The notes under the pieces: generated by a model
What the model was told of the DNA's origin: nothing
Seen by the model: only the letters and a program-made list of their open reading frames with translations
Databases searched by the model: none
Shown here: positions 51,600 through 60,925 of the stretch, piece after piece
Numbering within the stretch: position 1 is the stretch's first letter
How the letters are laid out: each line of letters opens with the position of its first letter
Translations under genes and position numbers: made by a program
NCBI GenBank assembly: GCA_046341775.1
Contig: JBKDQQ010000211.1
Span: forward strand, 20,829 to 84,828
Length of the DNA: 64,000 nt
Direction: 5' to 3'
DNA from: SXXH01 sp041165735
Lineage (GTDB): Bacteria > Planctomycetota > UBA1135 > GCA-002686595

Positions 51600-53136
51600 A
51601 GCCGTGCATCTCGCCGACCTGGTCGCCGCCCTCGGCGGTTCCGTGCTGCCGCCGAGCGCGGGCCGCGGCCCCGCGCTGCTCGGCGTCAAGCTCGACAGTC
51701 GCGCCGTCGAACCCGGCGACCTGTACTGCGCGCTGGTCGGCACGCAACTCGACGGCACGCGCTACGTGCACGACGCGGTCAAGCGCGGCGCGGCGGCGAT
51801 CCTCGCGCCGCGCGAACTCGATGTCGTGCTGCGCGCGCCGACCTGGATCCATCCGCAGGCGCGGGCCGCCGCGGGTCGGGCCGCGGCCCTCGTCTACGGC
51901 GAGCCCGCGCGCGGCATGGATCTCGTCGGCGTGACCGGCACGAACGGCAAGACCACGGTGGCGCACCTGGTAGGCCACCTGCTGTCGACGGCGGGCCGCA
52001 AGCCGGCGATCCTCGGGACCGCGGGCAACCGCCTCGCGGACGGGGTGCTGCTGCAGGCCACGCACACGACGCCCGACGCGCCCGCCTTGCAGCGGCTGCT
52101 GCGCCGCCACCAGGAGCTCGGCGGCGACTGCGTGGCCATGGAAGTCAGTTCGCACGCGCTCGAACAGGAGCGCGTCGCCGGCCTCGCCTTCAAGGCCGCG
52201 ATCTACACCAACCTCACGCGCGACCACCTCGACTACCACGGCGACTTCGAGGGGTACGCGCGCGCCAAGCAGAAGCTGTTCGAGGGCCTGGACCCCGACG
52301 GCTGCGCGATCGTGAACGGGAACGACCCGCACCACGAACGCATGGCGCAGGCGGCGCGCGCGCGAGGCGCGGCCGTCGTCACGTACGGCGTCGGGTCCGG
52401 CTTCGGACTTTGCGCTTCTCAACTGCGTAGCGACCTGCGCGGCACGCATCTGGTCTTGTCGGGGATGGGGATCTCACGCACCAGGCTCTGGCTGCCGCTC
52501 GCAGGTCGCTACAACGTCGAGAACGCATTGGCCGCTGCCGCCGCGGCGCTCGTCACGGGGGCGAGCCCTTCCACGGTCCTGGAAGGGCTCGCCACCGCAT
52601 CCTCCGCGCCGGGGCGGTTGGAGCCCGTGCCCGTCGACGGACGCGGATTCACCGTGCTGGTCGACTACGCGCACACCGAGGACGCGTTGAAGAACGTGCT
52701 GTCCACGCTGCGCTCGGCGCTCGACGAAGCCGCGGCCGGCGAGGACTCGCCCACCATCTCGGCCCCGCCCGGGCGCCTGATCGTGGTGTTCGGCTGCGGC
52801 GGCGATCGCGATCGCGGCAAGCGCGCGCCCATGGGCCGCGTGGTGGACGAACTGGCCGACATCGCCATCGTCACCAGCGACAACCCGCGCGGCGAGGATC
52901 CCGAGCGGATCCTCTCGGAGATCGTCGAAGGCATGGCCGGCGTGCGCGCGCGGCGCGAAGTGCAGGTCGACCGCCGCGCGGCGATCGCCGCGGCCATCGA
53001 GGAGGCGCGGCGCGGCGACGTGGTGCTGATCGCCGGCAAGGGCCACGAGACCACGCAGACCATCGGCTCCACGGCGCACGCGTTCGACGACCGCAAGGTC
53101 GCGTCCGAAGTCCTCTCCATGGCGGTGCAGGCATGA
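51586..53136 (+). CDS. murE: UDP-MurNAc-tripeptide synthetase MurE (DAP type)
   Basis: Adds the third amino acid of the stem peptide. ATP site 'GVTGTNGKTT', then 'THTTPDAPALQRLL', 'VAMEVSSHALEQERV', 'FTNLTRDHLDYH' (here YTNLTRDHLDYHGDFEGYA), 'GRYNVENALAA' and 'VDYAHTEDALKNVL' follow in family order. The specificity loop reads DNPR in 'TSDNPRGEDP', which indicates meso-diaminopimelate rather than lysine. ATG at 51586 is preferred to 51580 because GGAGGA lies 5 bp upstream. The gene overlaps the end of ftsI by 14 bp and the start of murF by 4 bp. Slightly longer than average at 516 residues. Confidence 0.93.
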   Translation: MQPAEAVHLADLVAALGGSVLPPSAGRGPALLGVKLDSRAVEPGDLYCALVGTQLDGTRYVHDAVKRGAAAILAPRELDVVLRAPTWIHPQARAAAGRAAALVYGEPARGMDLVGVTGTNGKTTVAHLVGHLLSTAGRKPAILGTAGNRLADGVLLQATHTTPDAPALQRLLRRHQELGGDCVAMEVSSHALEQERVAGLAFKAAIYTNLTRDHLDYHGDFEGYARAKQKLFEGLDPDGCAIVNGNDPHHERMAQAARARGAAVVTYGVGSGFGLCASQLRSDLRGTHLVLSGMGISRTRLWLPLAGRYNVENALAAAAAALVTGASPSTVLEGLATASSAPGRLEPVPVDGRGFTVLVDYAHTEDALKNVLSTLRSALDEAAAGEDSPTISAPPGRLIVVFGCGGDRDRGKRAPMGRVVDELADIAIVTSDNPRGEDPERILSEIVEGMAGVRARREVQVDRRAAIAAAIEEARRGDVVLIAGKGHETTQTIGSTAHAFDDRKVASEVLSMAVQA

Positions 53137-54596
53137 ACTCGACGATCCAAGCGGGCGCCGGCTCGGCGCATGTCGCCACCACGGAGAGCGCCCTGGCCTT
53201 CCCGGTCGAGGCGATCCTGCGCGCCACCGGCGCGACGCTGGTCGCCGGGGACGCCGCCATGCGCGCGACGCGCGTGTGCACGGACACGCGCAAGATCCAG
53301 CGCGGCGACGTGTACTTCGCGCTCGACGGGTTGAACCACGACGGCAACCGCTTCGCCCTCGAGGCGTGCGCCAAGGGCGCCGCCGCGGTGGTGCTGGAGG
53401 AGCGCGCCTCGGCGCGCGAAGTGGTCGCCGCGCTGCCTGCCGGCCCGGCGGCCATCGTCGCCGCCGACACGCGCCGCGCGCGGGGCGACCTCGCCAACTT
53501 CCATCGTCGCCGCCTCTCGGCGCGCGTGATCGGCGTCACGGGCAGCTGCGGCAAGACCACGGTCAAGAACATGCTGGTCGAGCTGCTCGCGTCGCGCTGG
53601 CGCACGCTCGGCTCGCCGAGCTCGTTCAACAACGACGTGGGCGTGCCCCAGACGATCTTCCTGGCGGACGCGGCCACCGAGGCGCTGGTGGTGGAGATGG
53701 GCACCAACCACCATGGCGAGATCGGGCGCTTGTGCGAGATCGCCGAGCCCGAGGCGGCCATCGTCACCACCGTGGGCGCCTCGCACCTCGAGGGCCTCGG
53801 GAGCATCGCAGGCGTCGCGCGCGAGAAGGGCGCACTGCCGCGCTCCATCCCGGCCAGCGGCTTCGTCGTGCTCAACGCCGACAATCCTTGGACCAGCGCC
53901 ATGGCCGCGGAGACGCGCGCCCGCGTGCTGACCTTCGGCTTGGAAGGTTCGGGAGAGTTCAGCGCCACGGACATCGCCTTCGACCGCCAAGGCACCAGCT
54001 TCCGCCTCTTCGGCCGCCAACTGCGCTCGCCGTTGCTCGGCCTGCACAACGTGCAGAACCTCGCGGCTGCCATCGCGGCCTGCCACGGCTTCGGCGTCGG
54101 CATCGACGAGCTGGAGGGGGCCATCGCGCGCCTTGCGCCGGCGCGCGGCCGCCTGCAGCGCATCGACGCCGGCCGCCTGACGCTGGTCGACGACAGCTAC
54201 AACGCCAACCCCGAGTCCGTGCGCGCCGCCATCGACACGCTCGCTTCCATGCGCGGGCATCGCCGCCGGGTGCTGGTGCTGGGCGACATGGCCGAGCTGG
54301 GCGAGCGCGCGGGCGACCTGCACCACGAAGTCGGCGCGAGCGCCGCGCGCGACGAGATCGACCTGCTGGTGCTCGTCGGCGCGCTGTCGCGGGCCACCGC
54401 GGCGGGAGCGCTCGAGGCCGGCATGCCGCGCGGGCGAGTCGTGCACTGCGCCGACCTCGACGAGGCCGCCCGCATCGTGCCGCCGCTCCTTTGCGGTGGG
54501 GACGTGGTGCTGCTCAAGGCGAGCCGCGCCAGCCAGCTCGACCTGCTGGCGCAAGCCATCCTCGCCGCGGAACAGGCCCAAGGGAACGCCGCCTGA
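53133..54596 (+). CDS. murF: UDP-MurNAc-pentapeptide synthetase MurF
   Basis: Adds D-Ala-D-Ala to complete the stem pentapeptide. The N-terminal domain has 'VCTDTRKIQRGDVYFALDG', the ATP site 'GVTGSCGKTTVKNML', 'SFNNDVGVPQTIF', 'VVEMGTNHHGEIGRLCEIAEP', 'GLHNVQNLAAAIAAC' and 'VDDSYNANPESVRAAIDTL', then 'VLVLGDMAELG'. All are in MurF order over 487 residues. It overlaps murE by 4 bp (ATGA) and mraY by one base. A pentapeptide substrate implies a D-Ala-D-Ala ligase elsewhere in the genome. Confidence 0.93.
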   Translation: MNSTIQAGAGSAHVATTESALAFPVEAILRATGATLVAGDAAMRATRVCTDTRKIQRGDVYFALDGLNHDGNRFALEACAKGAAAVVLEERASAREVVAALPAGPAAIVAADTRRARGDLANFHRRRLSARVIGVTGSCGKTTVKNMLVELLASRWRTLGSPSSFNNDVGVPQTIFLADAATEALVVEMGTNHHGEIGRLCEIAEPEAAIVTTVGASHLEGLGSIAGVAREKGALPRSIPASGFVVLNADNPWTSAMAAETRARVLTFGLEGSGEFSATDIAFDRQGTSFRLFGRQLRSPLLGLHNVQNLAAAIAACHGFGVGIDELEGAIARLAPARGRLQRIDAGRLTLVDDSYNANPESVRAAIDTLASMRGHRRRVLVLGDMAELGERAGDLHHEVGASAARDEIDLLVLVGALSRATAAGALEAGMPRGRVVHCADLDEAARIVPPLLCGGDVVLLKASRASQLDLLAQAILAAEQAQGNAA

Positions 54597-55735
54597 TGCT
54601 GCCCGGGATCTTCGACGACCTGCTGTCGGTGCAGCTCTTCGGCTACATCAGCTTCCGCATGGCCATGGCCGCGCTGACGGCGTTCGCGCTGGCGCTCGCC
54701 TGCGGCGGACCGGCGATCCGCTGGTTGACCAGCCGCAAGCTGCAGGAGGCGGCCAAGGGCGACCTCGCGCTGCTCGACGAGCTCTCCAAGCGCACGGGCA
54801 AGGCGAACACGCCGACGATGGGCGGCAGCTTCCTCGTGGGCTCCCTGCTGGCTTCGGTCGTCCTGTGGGCGCGCCTCGACAACATCGCGGTCGTGCTGGC
54901 GATCCTCGTGGTGGCGATCCTCGGCGCCGTCGGATTCGTGGACGACGCCGGCAAGCTCTCGTCGGCCAAGAAGGGCATCTCGCCGCGCGCGAAGCTCGTC
55001 GGCCAGAGCGCGGCCGCCCTGTTCGCGGCCGGGACCTTCGCGTGGTACGCGTCGATCGGCGACCGGCACGCGTTGCTCGACGTGTTCCCGCCGCTGTTCA
55101 AGGATGCGCGCATCGGATTGGCGGCGCTGGGTGCGCTGGGCGTGTGCGCCTACCTCGTGTTCCAGTGGTTCGTGGTGGTCGGCACATCGAACGCCTGCAA
55201 CATCACCGACGGCCTGGACGGCCTCGCCGCGGGCTGCATGATCATCGCGGGCCTCGCTTTGTCGGTGTTCTGCTACATCACCGGCCGCGCGGATTGGGCG
55301 CCGTACCTCGGCATCCCGCACGTGGCGGCGGCGGGGGAGATGGCGGTCGTCGGCGGCGCGCTGATCGGCGCCTGCATGGGCTTCCTGTGGTTCAACGCCT
55401 ACCCGGCGCGCGTCTTCATGGGCGACTCCGGCTCGCTGCCGCTGGGCGGACTGCTGGCGTGGATGGCCGTGGTGGCGAAGCAGGAGCTGGTGCTGCCGCT
55501 GATCGGCCTCGTCTTCTTCGTCGAGATGGGCTCGAGCTTCCTGCAGACCCAGTGGTACAAGCGCACGAAGACGCGCATCTTCACCTGCGCGCCGGTGCAC
55601 CACGGACTGCAGTTGCACGGGGGCATCTTCAAGAAGGGCGCCGCTCCGTGGGCCGAGACCCAGATCGTGACGCGCGCCTGGATCGTCGCCGCGATCTGCG
55701 CGATGGCGTCGTTGGCCCTGCTCAAGGTGCGCTGA
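54596..55735 (+). CDS. mraY: Phospho-MurNAc-pentapeptide translocase MraY
   Basis: Makes lipid I from UDP-MurNAc-pentapeptide and undecaprenyl phosphate in the inner membrane. About ten hydrophobic helices are visible, with the active-site motifs 'KANTPTMGGSFL', 'GFVDDAGKL', 'CNITDGLDGLAAG', 'WFNAYPARVFMGDSGSLPLGG' and 'HHGLQLHG' (the family's HHHxELxG site in modified form). The last motif reads PVHHGLQLHG rather than HHHFELKG. Length 379 residues is usual. A gap of only 16 bp separates it from the SEDS gene; murD, which usually lies between, is absent. Confidence 0.92.
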   Translation: MLPGIFDDLLSVQLFGYISFRMAMAALTAFALALACGGPAIRWLTSRKLQEAAKGDLALLDELSKRTGKANTPTMGGSFLVGSLLASVVLWARLDNIAVVLAILVVAILGAVGFVDDAGKLSSAKKGISPRAKLVGQSAAALFAAGTFAWYASIGDRHALLDVFPPLFKDARIGLAALGALGVCAYLVFQWFVVVGTSNACNITDGLDGLAAGCMIIAGLALSVFCYITGRADWAPYLGIPHVAAAGEMAVVGGALIGACMGFLWFNAYPARVFMGDSGSLPLGGLLAWMAVVAKQELVLPLIGLVFFVEMGSSFLQTQWYKRTKTRIFTCAPVHHGLQLHGGIFKKGAAPWAETQIVTRAWIVAAICAMASLALLKVR

Positions 55736-55751
55736 AGGGGAGGACCGTCGC

Positions 55752-57056
55752 ATGGCACGCTTCCGCCGCAAGCCCGTTGCCTCCGCCGACGCCGCCGTGC
55801 CGCGCGAGGAGCAGTTGTCGCTCGTGACGATGTTCCAGGAGCAGATCCTGCGCGTGCGCGAACGCATGGGGGCCGAGAGCACGAAGGACGACCCGCGCGC
55901 GCTGGCGACGCGGATGTTCCTCGTCGTGCTGGCCCTCTCCGGCGTGGGCCTGGTCCTGCAGCTCTCGCACGCTTCGACCACGATGGCTCCGGAGGGGTTC
56001 TGGCACTCGACCCTCATGCAGCTCGTGCTGCGACTCGGGTCGCTGGGGGCGTTGCTCGTCGGCCTCCAACTGGGACCGCAAGGGCTGCGTCGCTGGCTGG
56101 GCCCGCTCTTCGGACTGAGCGTGGTGCTGCTCGCGCTGTGCTACGTGCCCGGAGTGGGCGTCGAGGTCAACGGCGCTCGCCGTTGGATCGAGACCGGCTT
56201 CGGCAAGTTCCAACCCAGCGAGCTGGCGCGCGTCGTCGGCCTCCTGTGGCTCGCCGACAGGGTCTCCGGCATCCGACCGCCTGTGCGCATGTTCGGCCCC
56301 GAGGTGCGGCCGCTGCTCGGCGTCGGCGCGCTGGTGTTCGGCCTGATCCTGCTCGAGACCGACACGGGAGGAGCGCTGCTGTTCCTCGTCTGCTGGAGCC
56401 TGCTGCTCGTCGTGGCGCTGGGCCAGGTGCGGCGCGTGATCGGGCCGTTCGCCGCGCTGGGACTCGCCGGCGCCGCCTCGGCCTTCGCGCTGTCGCCCTA
56501 CGTGCGCAAGCGCTTCGGCGATTGGTTCGACCCGTCGGGCAACCCGCAGGTCCAGGACGCCATGCACGCCCTCGCCTCGGGCGACGTGTTCGGCGTCGGC
56601 GTCGGGCAGGGACTGTGGCGCAACGCGCGCACGCCGCACCTCGAGTCCGACTACATCTACGCCATGGTCGGCGAGGAGCTCGGGCTCTTCGGCATGCTGC
56701 TGGTGGCGGGCTTGTTCGCGACGCTGCTGTTCCTCGGCCTGCGCTACGTGCTGTGCATCAAGGATCGCTACGCGGCCTTGGCCGGCTTCGGCCTGCTGCT
56801 CTCGGTGGTCGTGCAGGCCATGATCCACATGCAGGTCGCGGTGCAACTGGCCCCGCCCAAGGGCATGACGCTGCCCTTCCTGAGCCACGGGGGCACGGCG
56901 CTGCTCGTTTCGTCGTTCGCGATGGGAGTCGTGCTCGGGGCCGCGCGCCGCGACGTCGCCGACGCGCCCGCGCGCGAGTCCGCGACGGACAAGAACACGG
57001 GACCGGATCGATCCGGTTCCGCCACCACATCGACCACGACGGTCGCATCCACCTAG
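55752..57056 (+). CDS. ftsW: SEDS-family peptidoglycan glycosyltransferase (FtsW/RodA)
   Basis: Polymerises lipid II with the cognate class B PBP encoded upstream. It has about ten membrane helices after a polar N-terminus of about 50 residues. Landmarks are 'VNGARRWIETGFGKFQPSELARVV', 'LLETDTGGALL' and 'VFGVGVGQGLWRNARTPHLESDYIYAMVGEELG' (read in parts), the latter with the catalytic Asp of SEDS enzymes. Also present are 'GMTLPFLSHGGTALL' and a Ser/Thr-rich tail of about 40 residues. By gene position it is FtsW; RodA function cannot be excluded because no ftsZ is present. Confidence 0.9.
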   Translation: MARFRRKPVASADAAVPREEQLSLVTMFQEQILRVRERMGAESTKDDPRALATRMFLVVLALSGVGLVLQLSHASTTMAPEGFWHSTLMQLVLRLGSLGALLVGLQLGPQGLRRWLGPLFGLSVVLLALCYVPGVGVEVNGARRWIETGFGKFQPSELARVVGLLWLADRVSGIRPPVRMFGPEVRPLLGVGALVFGLILLETDTGGALLFLVCWSLLLVVALGQVRRVIGPFAALGLAGAASAFALSPYVRKRFGDWFDPSGNPQVQDAMHALASGDVFGVGVGQGLWRNARTPHLESDYIYAMVGEELGLFGMLLVAGLFATLLFLGLRYVLCIKDRYAALAGFGLLLSVVVQAMIHMQVAVQLAPPKGMTLPFLSHGGTALLVSSFAMGVVLGAARRDVADAPARESATDKNTGPDRSGSATTSTTTVAST

Positions 57057-57080
57057 GGCCAGGCCCGCAGGAATAGACAC

Positions 57081-57920
57081 ATGCAACAAATCGAGAAGTA
57101 CGGCGTCATCGCCCTCGTGTTCCTCCTCGTCACCATCGTCGCCGTCTCCTTTTGGGGGGACAGCAAGTCGCCCGGCTTCTGGTCGCGCCTGACGGGCGGA
57201 CAGAAGGAGGAGGTCGCGCAGGCGGCCGCCACGACGAGCGACGAGAGCGCCGCGCAGGTCGATCCGTCCGCGACGGTCGAGAACGACCCGCTGGCCCAGG
57301 CGCGCGAGTTGCCGACCGGCGACCTCGTCGCGGGCGCCGTCGCGAACCAGGCGGCAGGCGAAGCGTCCGCCGCCGCTCCGAGCGCGACCCGACTGGAGAC
57401 GACCTACGTCGTCAAGTCGGGCGACAGCCTCGCGCGCATCGCGCGCAAGGAGCTCGGCAGCGAAGCGCGCTGGAAGGAGATCCCGGACCTCAATCCCGGC
57501 GTGACGCCGCAGAACCTCAAGCTCGGCCAGTCGCTGCTGCTGCCGGTCGGCGCGGCGCCCGCGTCCAGCGCCTCCACCGCGCCGGTCGCGGCCTCCGTCC
57601 CCGCCCGCGTCGCTCCCAAGTCCAAGGTCGAGGCGAAGCCCAAGGCCGCCGTCGCCGCCAAGGCTCCCGCCGCCGCGCAACCCGCGTCCGCGCCCAAGCC
57701 CAAGTCCGGTCGCGTGTACACGGTCAAGTCCGGCGACACGCTGGTGCGCATCGCCGAGCGCGAGTGCGGCAGCGCCAAGATGGTCGGCCAGATCAAGGCG
57801 CTGAACCCCGGCCTCGATCCCGACAAGATCAAGGTCGGCGCCAAGATCACCCTGCCCGGCCAAGGTGGCGCGCTGGTCGCCAGCGCCGCGGCGCCGCGCT
57901 CGAAGTCGAAGGTGCAGTGA
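57081..57920 (+). CDS. Membrane-anchored protein with two LysM domains
   Basis: A 279-residue peptidoglycan-binding protein. One N-terminal membrane helix (about 7-24) is followed by a linker, LysM 1 (about 108-156: 'TYVVKSGDSLARIARKELG' to 'LKLGQSLLLP'), an Ala/Lys/Pro-rich linker and LysM 2 (about 212-260: 'VYTVKSGDTLVRIAERECG' to 'IKVGAKITLP'). Both LysM units keep the K-S-G-D-(S/T)-L start. It sits between ftsW and murG, where murD would be expected in the standard order. A role in holding the division or wall machine to the glycan strands is likely. Confidence 0.88.
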   Translation: MQQIEKYGVIALVFLLVTIVAVSFWGDSKSPGFWSRLTGGQKEEVAQAAATTSDESAAQVDPSATVENDPLAQARELPTGDLVAGAVANQAAGEASAAAPSATRLETTYVVKSGDSLARIARKELGSEARWKEIPDLNPGVTPQNLKLGQSLLLPVGAAPASSASTAPVAASVPARVAPKSKVEAKPKAAVAAKAPAAAQPASAPKPKSGRVYTVKSGDTLVRIAERECGSAKMVGQIKALNPGLDPDKIKVGAKITLPGQGGALVASAAAPRSKSKVQ

Positions 57921-57933
57921 GCGGAGATCCGCG

Positions 57934-58173
57934 ATGACGCGCGCGATGCGAACCTGGTTCTTGTGCGGCTGCGCCGCGGTGTCCGCCCTGGCGGCGCCGG
58001 CGGCGTGGCGCGCCGGCGCGACGCATTGGGGTTCGACGGTCGACGCGTCCGCGGGACCCCCGCACGGCTCGTCGCCTGCTCGAGGCCGCGCGGCGGCGCT
58101 CGAACCGACGGAGCGGGAGGCCGGGCGTTCGTTGGCGGGCGCGAGCCGCAGGGACGGCGCGCGCGCTCGATGA
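57934..58173 (+). CDS. Small secreted protein coupled to murG
   Basis: A 79-residue frame that begins MTRAMRTWFL with a hydrophobic core ending near 'ALAAPAAWRAGA', a plausible signal peptide. An Arg/Ala/Glu-rich chain without known motifs follows. It begins 13 bp after the LysM gene, and its stop overlaps the murG start by 4 bp (ATGA), as for real neighbours here. That architecture is the main evidence for it. The function is unknown. Confidence 0.5.
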   Translation: MTRAMRTWFLCGCAAVSALAAPAAWRAGATHWGSTVDASAGPPHGSSPARGRAAALEPTEREAGRSLAGASRRDGARAR

Positions 58174-59339
58174 GCGGCACGAGCTTGCTCGACGAGCCGC
58201 CCATCCCGCCGCCGATGGCCACGGGTCTGCGGCCCCTGCGCCTCGCCTTCGCCGGGGGCGGCACTGGCGGCCACATCGTCCCCGGCTTGCACATCCTCGC
58301 GGCGGCGCGCGAGGCGGGCGTCGCTCCGCTGGACCTCGTCTGGTTCACGAGCGGTCGTCCGGTGGAAGATCGCGTGCTCGCCAAGCTCGAGGAACGCGCC
58401 GGGCCCGTGCCTTGCGAGCGCGTCGTCTTGTCGGTCGAGCCCGAGGGTGGCGGCGCGCCATCGCGCGTAGGGCTGATGTTCAAGCTGCCTTCCAGCTACG
58501 GGCAGGCGCTCGCGGCGCTGAAGCGCCATCGTCCCCAAGTGCTCGTCGGCCTGGGCGGCTTCACCTCCTTGCCCGCGGTGCGGGCGGCCAGGCGACTCGG
58601 CATTCCGGTGGCGCTGCTCGAGATCAACGCGCACGCCGGCAGCGCGACCACGTGGCTCTCGCGCTTCGCCACGCGCGTCCTGCATGCGTGGAAGGCGACG
58701 ATGCCCGCTGCGGCCGGACCGCGGCATGCGCACGTGGGGCCGCCCCTGGCGCCCGACTTCGCGCCCGACCCGCGCGGAGTCGCCGCGGCGCGTGCCGAGC
58801 TGGGCTTCGATGCCGACGCGCCGCTGTTCGTCGTGCTGGGCGGCAGCCAAGGCTCGAGCGCGCTGAACCGCTTCGTGCGCGAGCACGCTCCCGCCCTGGC
58901 CCGCGCGGGGGTGCAGGTCCTGCACCAGACCGGGCCGAAGAAGCTCGCCGAGGGCGCCGAGCCGTTCTCCGGCTACCGCAAGCTCGAGTACATCGACCCG
59001 GTGCGTCCGGCCCTCGCCGCCGCCACGGTCGTCCTGTGCCGCGGGGGCGCCTCCACCTTGGCCGAAGTCGCGGCGATGCGCGTGCCGTGCTTCGTGGCGC
59101 CTTATCCGCACCACGCCGATCGCCACCAGGAACGCAACGCGCGCGAGTTGGGCGAGGGCATGCGGCTCGTGCAGGACGAGGCCCTCGACGCGAGCTTCCG
59201 AGACGAGCTCGCGCACCTCTTGTCCGACGAGGGCCGAGCCGAGCGCGAATCCATGCAAGCAGCCTTGGCCCGAGCCATGCCGCACGGCTCGTCGCTCCGC
59301 GTGCTCGCCGAGCTGGCCGCGATCGCCCGCGAGGCCTGA
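58170..59339 (+). CDS. murG: UDP-GlcNAc:lipid I transferase MurG
   Basis: Adds GlcNAc to lipid I on the cytoplasmic face of the membrane, giving lipid II. It is a GT28 enzyme with the N-terminal 'FAGGGTGGHIVPGLHI', 'QVLVGLGGFTSLPAVRAARRLGIPVALLE' (in pieces), 'VVLGGSQGSSALNRFV' and the donor-site 'VVLCRGGASTLAEVAAMRVP'. The usual E-QN acceptor loop reads EINAHAG. Start ATG at 58170 overlaps the small upstream gene; an internal ATG at 58215 lies closer to the first strand. Length 389 residues. A 128-bp gap with a hairpin separates it from murC. Confidence 0.92.
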   Translation: MSGTSLLDEPPIPPPMATGLRPLRLAFAGGGTGGHIVPGLHILAAAREAGVAPLDLVWFTSGRPVEDRVLAKLEERAGPVPCERVVLSVEPEGGGAPSRVGLMFKLPSSYGQALAALKRHRPQVLVGLGGFTSLPAVRAARRLGIPVALLEINAHAGSATTWLSRFATRVLHAWKATMPAAAGPRHAHVGPPLAPDFAPDPRGVAAARAELGFDADAPLFVVLGGSQGSSALNRFVREHAPALARAGVQVLHQTGPKKLAEGAEPFSGYRKLEYIDPVRPALAAATVVLCRGGASTLAEVAAMRVPCFVAPYPHHADRHQERNARELGEGMRLVQDEALDASFRDELAHLLSDEGRAERESMQAALARAMPHGSSLRVLAELAAIAREA

Positions 59340-59427
59340 GAGGCGATCGCGGGCGTTGCGGGAAAGCGCGCGTCCCGCGCGCTGCGTTGTGGACTTCGCG
59401 CGCGCGATTGGTTCATCTCCATCAGGG

Positions 59428-59456
59428 GCGCCTGCGAGCGCCTCGACCGCAGGCGC
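59428..59456 (+). promoter_or_regulatory. Hairpin just upstream of murC
   Basis: GCGCCTGCG (59428-59436) and CGCAGGCGC (59448-59456) form a perfect 9-bp stem with an 11-nt loop, ending 11 bp before the ATG of murC. It can act as a terminator of murG transcripts or regulate murC translation. The rest of the 128-bp gap shows no gene. Confidence 0.45.
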
Positions 59457-59467
59457 AGACCCACTCG

Positions 59468-60925
59468 ATGCACAGCATGCACGCACACGACTCGTCGTCC
59501 TTGCCTCGACACATCCACCTGCTCGGCGCCGGTGGCGCCGGCGTCTCGGCCGCGGCCGAGATCCTGCATGCGCGTGGCCATGTGGTCACGGGCCACGACC
59601 AGTCGGATTCGAGCTTCGTCCAGAAGCTGCGGGCGCTCGGCATCCCCGTCGCGACCGGCGCCAGCGCGGCGCGCCTCTTGCCGATCGACGCCCAATGCGT
59701 CGTGCGCAGCGCCGCCATCGCCGACGCCGATCCGCAGGTCGAGCTCGCGCGCCAACGCGGCTTGCCCGTGCTGAAGTACGCGGAGGTGCTCGGGTTGCTC
59801 GGTCCGCGGCGACGCACGATCGGCATCGCCGGCACGCACGGCAAGACGACGACCTCGTGGCTGGTGCACCACGCCATGTCGACGGCCGCATCCTCGCTCG
59901 CCCTGCCGCAGCCGGCAGCGCTGGTGGGAGGCACCTGCCGCGTCGTCGGATCGAACGCGGCGCTCGGCGACGCGCAGGGTTGGTTCGCCTGCGAAGCCTG
60001 CGAGTACGACCGTTCGTTCCTCAACCTGTCGCCGGAGGGCGCCATCGTCACGAACGTCGAGGCGGACCACCTCGACTACTACGGCAGCCTCGAGGCGATC
60101 GTGCAGAGCTTCGCGCGCTACGCGGATCGCCTGCATCCCGAGGGCTTGCTCGTCGTCGGTCGCGATGTCCCCGACGCGGTCGAAGCAGCGGCGCCGTGCA
60201 CCACGTGGCGGCTCGGGCGCGACTTCGACGTCGAACTCGCCGGCGAGCGCAGCGGACGCTTCCGCTTCCGCGTGCGCGGGCCGGGCTGGCTCTCCGCCTC
60301 GACCGAACTGCAGATCCCCGGGTCGTTCAACGTCGAGAACGCCGCGCTGGCCATCGCGATGGTGACCGGACTCCTGTCGCGCGGCGGCGCGCTTCCCGCG
60401 GGGCTGGTGGCCGACGCGGCCGCGCAGGGCGTCGCCCGCTACAAGGGCGCCAAGCGTCGCTTCGAGCCATGGGGCGAGGTCGGCGGCATCGAGGTCGTGC
60501 ACGACTACGCGCACCATCCGACCGAGGTGCGCGTGACGATCGAAGCCGCGCGCCGCGCCTTGCCGGGGAGGCCGTTGCACGTGCTGTTCCAACCGCACCA
60601 GCACAGCCGAACGGCGCGCTTCCTCGACGACTTCGTCGAGTCCTTGCGCGGCGCCGATCGCGTCGTCGTGGCCGAAGTGTACGGCGCGCGCGCCCACATC
60701 GACCGCCACTCGGCCGGAGCCGCGGAACTCGTCGCGCGCCTCAAGAAGGCCGGCGTCGACGCCGTCGAAGGCGGCGCTCGCCAGGCGGCCGTCCAACTCT
60801 ACGCCGGGACCATGCCGCGCGGCGCCGCCGCGCTGGTGCTCGGCGCGGGCGACATCGACCTATCGCAACATGATCTCCTCGATGCACTGGCCCTGCGCGG
60901 CGCTCCAACGGGCGCCTCTCGCTGA
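59468..60925 (+). CDS. murC: UDP-MurNAc-alanine ligase MurC
   Basis: Adds L-Ala to UDP-MurNAc. In order: 'IHLLGAGGAGVSAAAEILH', 'GHDQSDS', the ATP site 'GIAGTHGKTTTSWL', 'LVGGTCRVVGSNA', 'ACEYDRSFLNLSP', 'TNVEADHLDYYG', 'GSFNVENAALAIAM', 'KRRFEPWGE', 'VVHDYAHHPTEV' and 'LFQPHQHSRTARFLDDF'. All are MurC hallmarks. Start ATG at 59468 (MHSMHAH); His-rich first residues, next ATG at 59477. Length 485 residues. murB overlaps its 3' end by up to 56 bp in another frame. Confidence 0.93.
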   Translation: MHSMHAHDSSSLPRHIHLLGAGGAGVSAAAEILHARGHVVTGHDQSDSSFVQKLRALGIPVATGASAARLLPIDAQCVVRSAAIADADPQVELARQRGLPVLKYAEVLGLLGPRRRTIGIAGTHGKTTTSWLVHHAMSTAASSLALPQPAALVGGTCRVVGSNAALGDAQGWFACEACEYDRSFLNLSPEGAIVTNVEADHLDYYGSLEAIVQSFARYADRLHPEGLLVVGRDVPDAVEAAAPCTTWRLGRDFDVELAGERSGRFRFRVRGPGWLSASTELQIPGSFNVENAALAIAMVTGLLSRGGALPAGLVADAAAQGVARYKGAKRRFEPWGEVGGIEVVHDYAHHPTEVRVTIEAARRALPGRPLHVLFQPHQHSRTARFLDDFVESLRGADRVVVAEVYGARAHIDRHSAGAAELVARLKKAGVDAVEGGARQAAVQLYAGTMPRGAAALVLGAGDIDLSQHDLLDALALRGAPTGASR

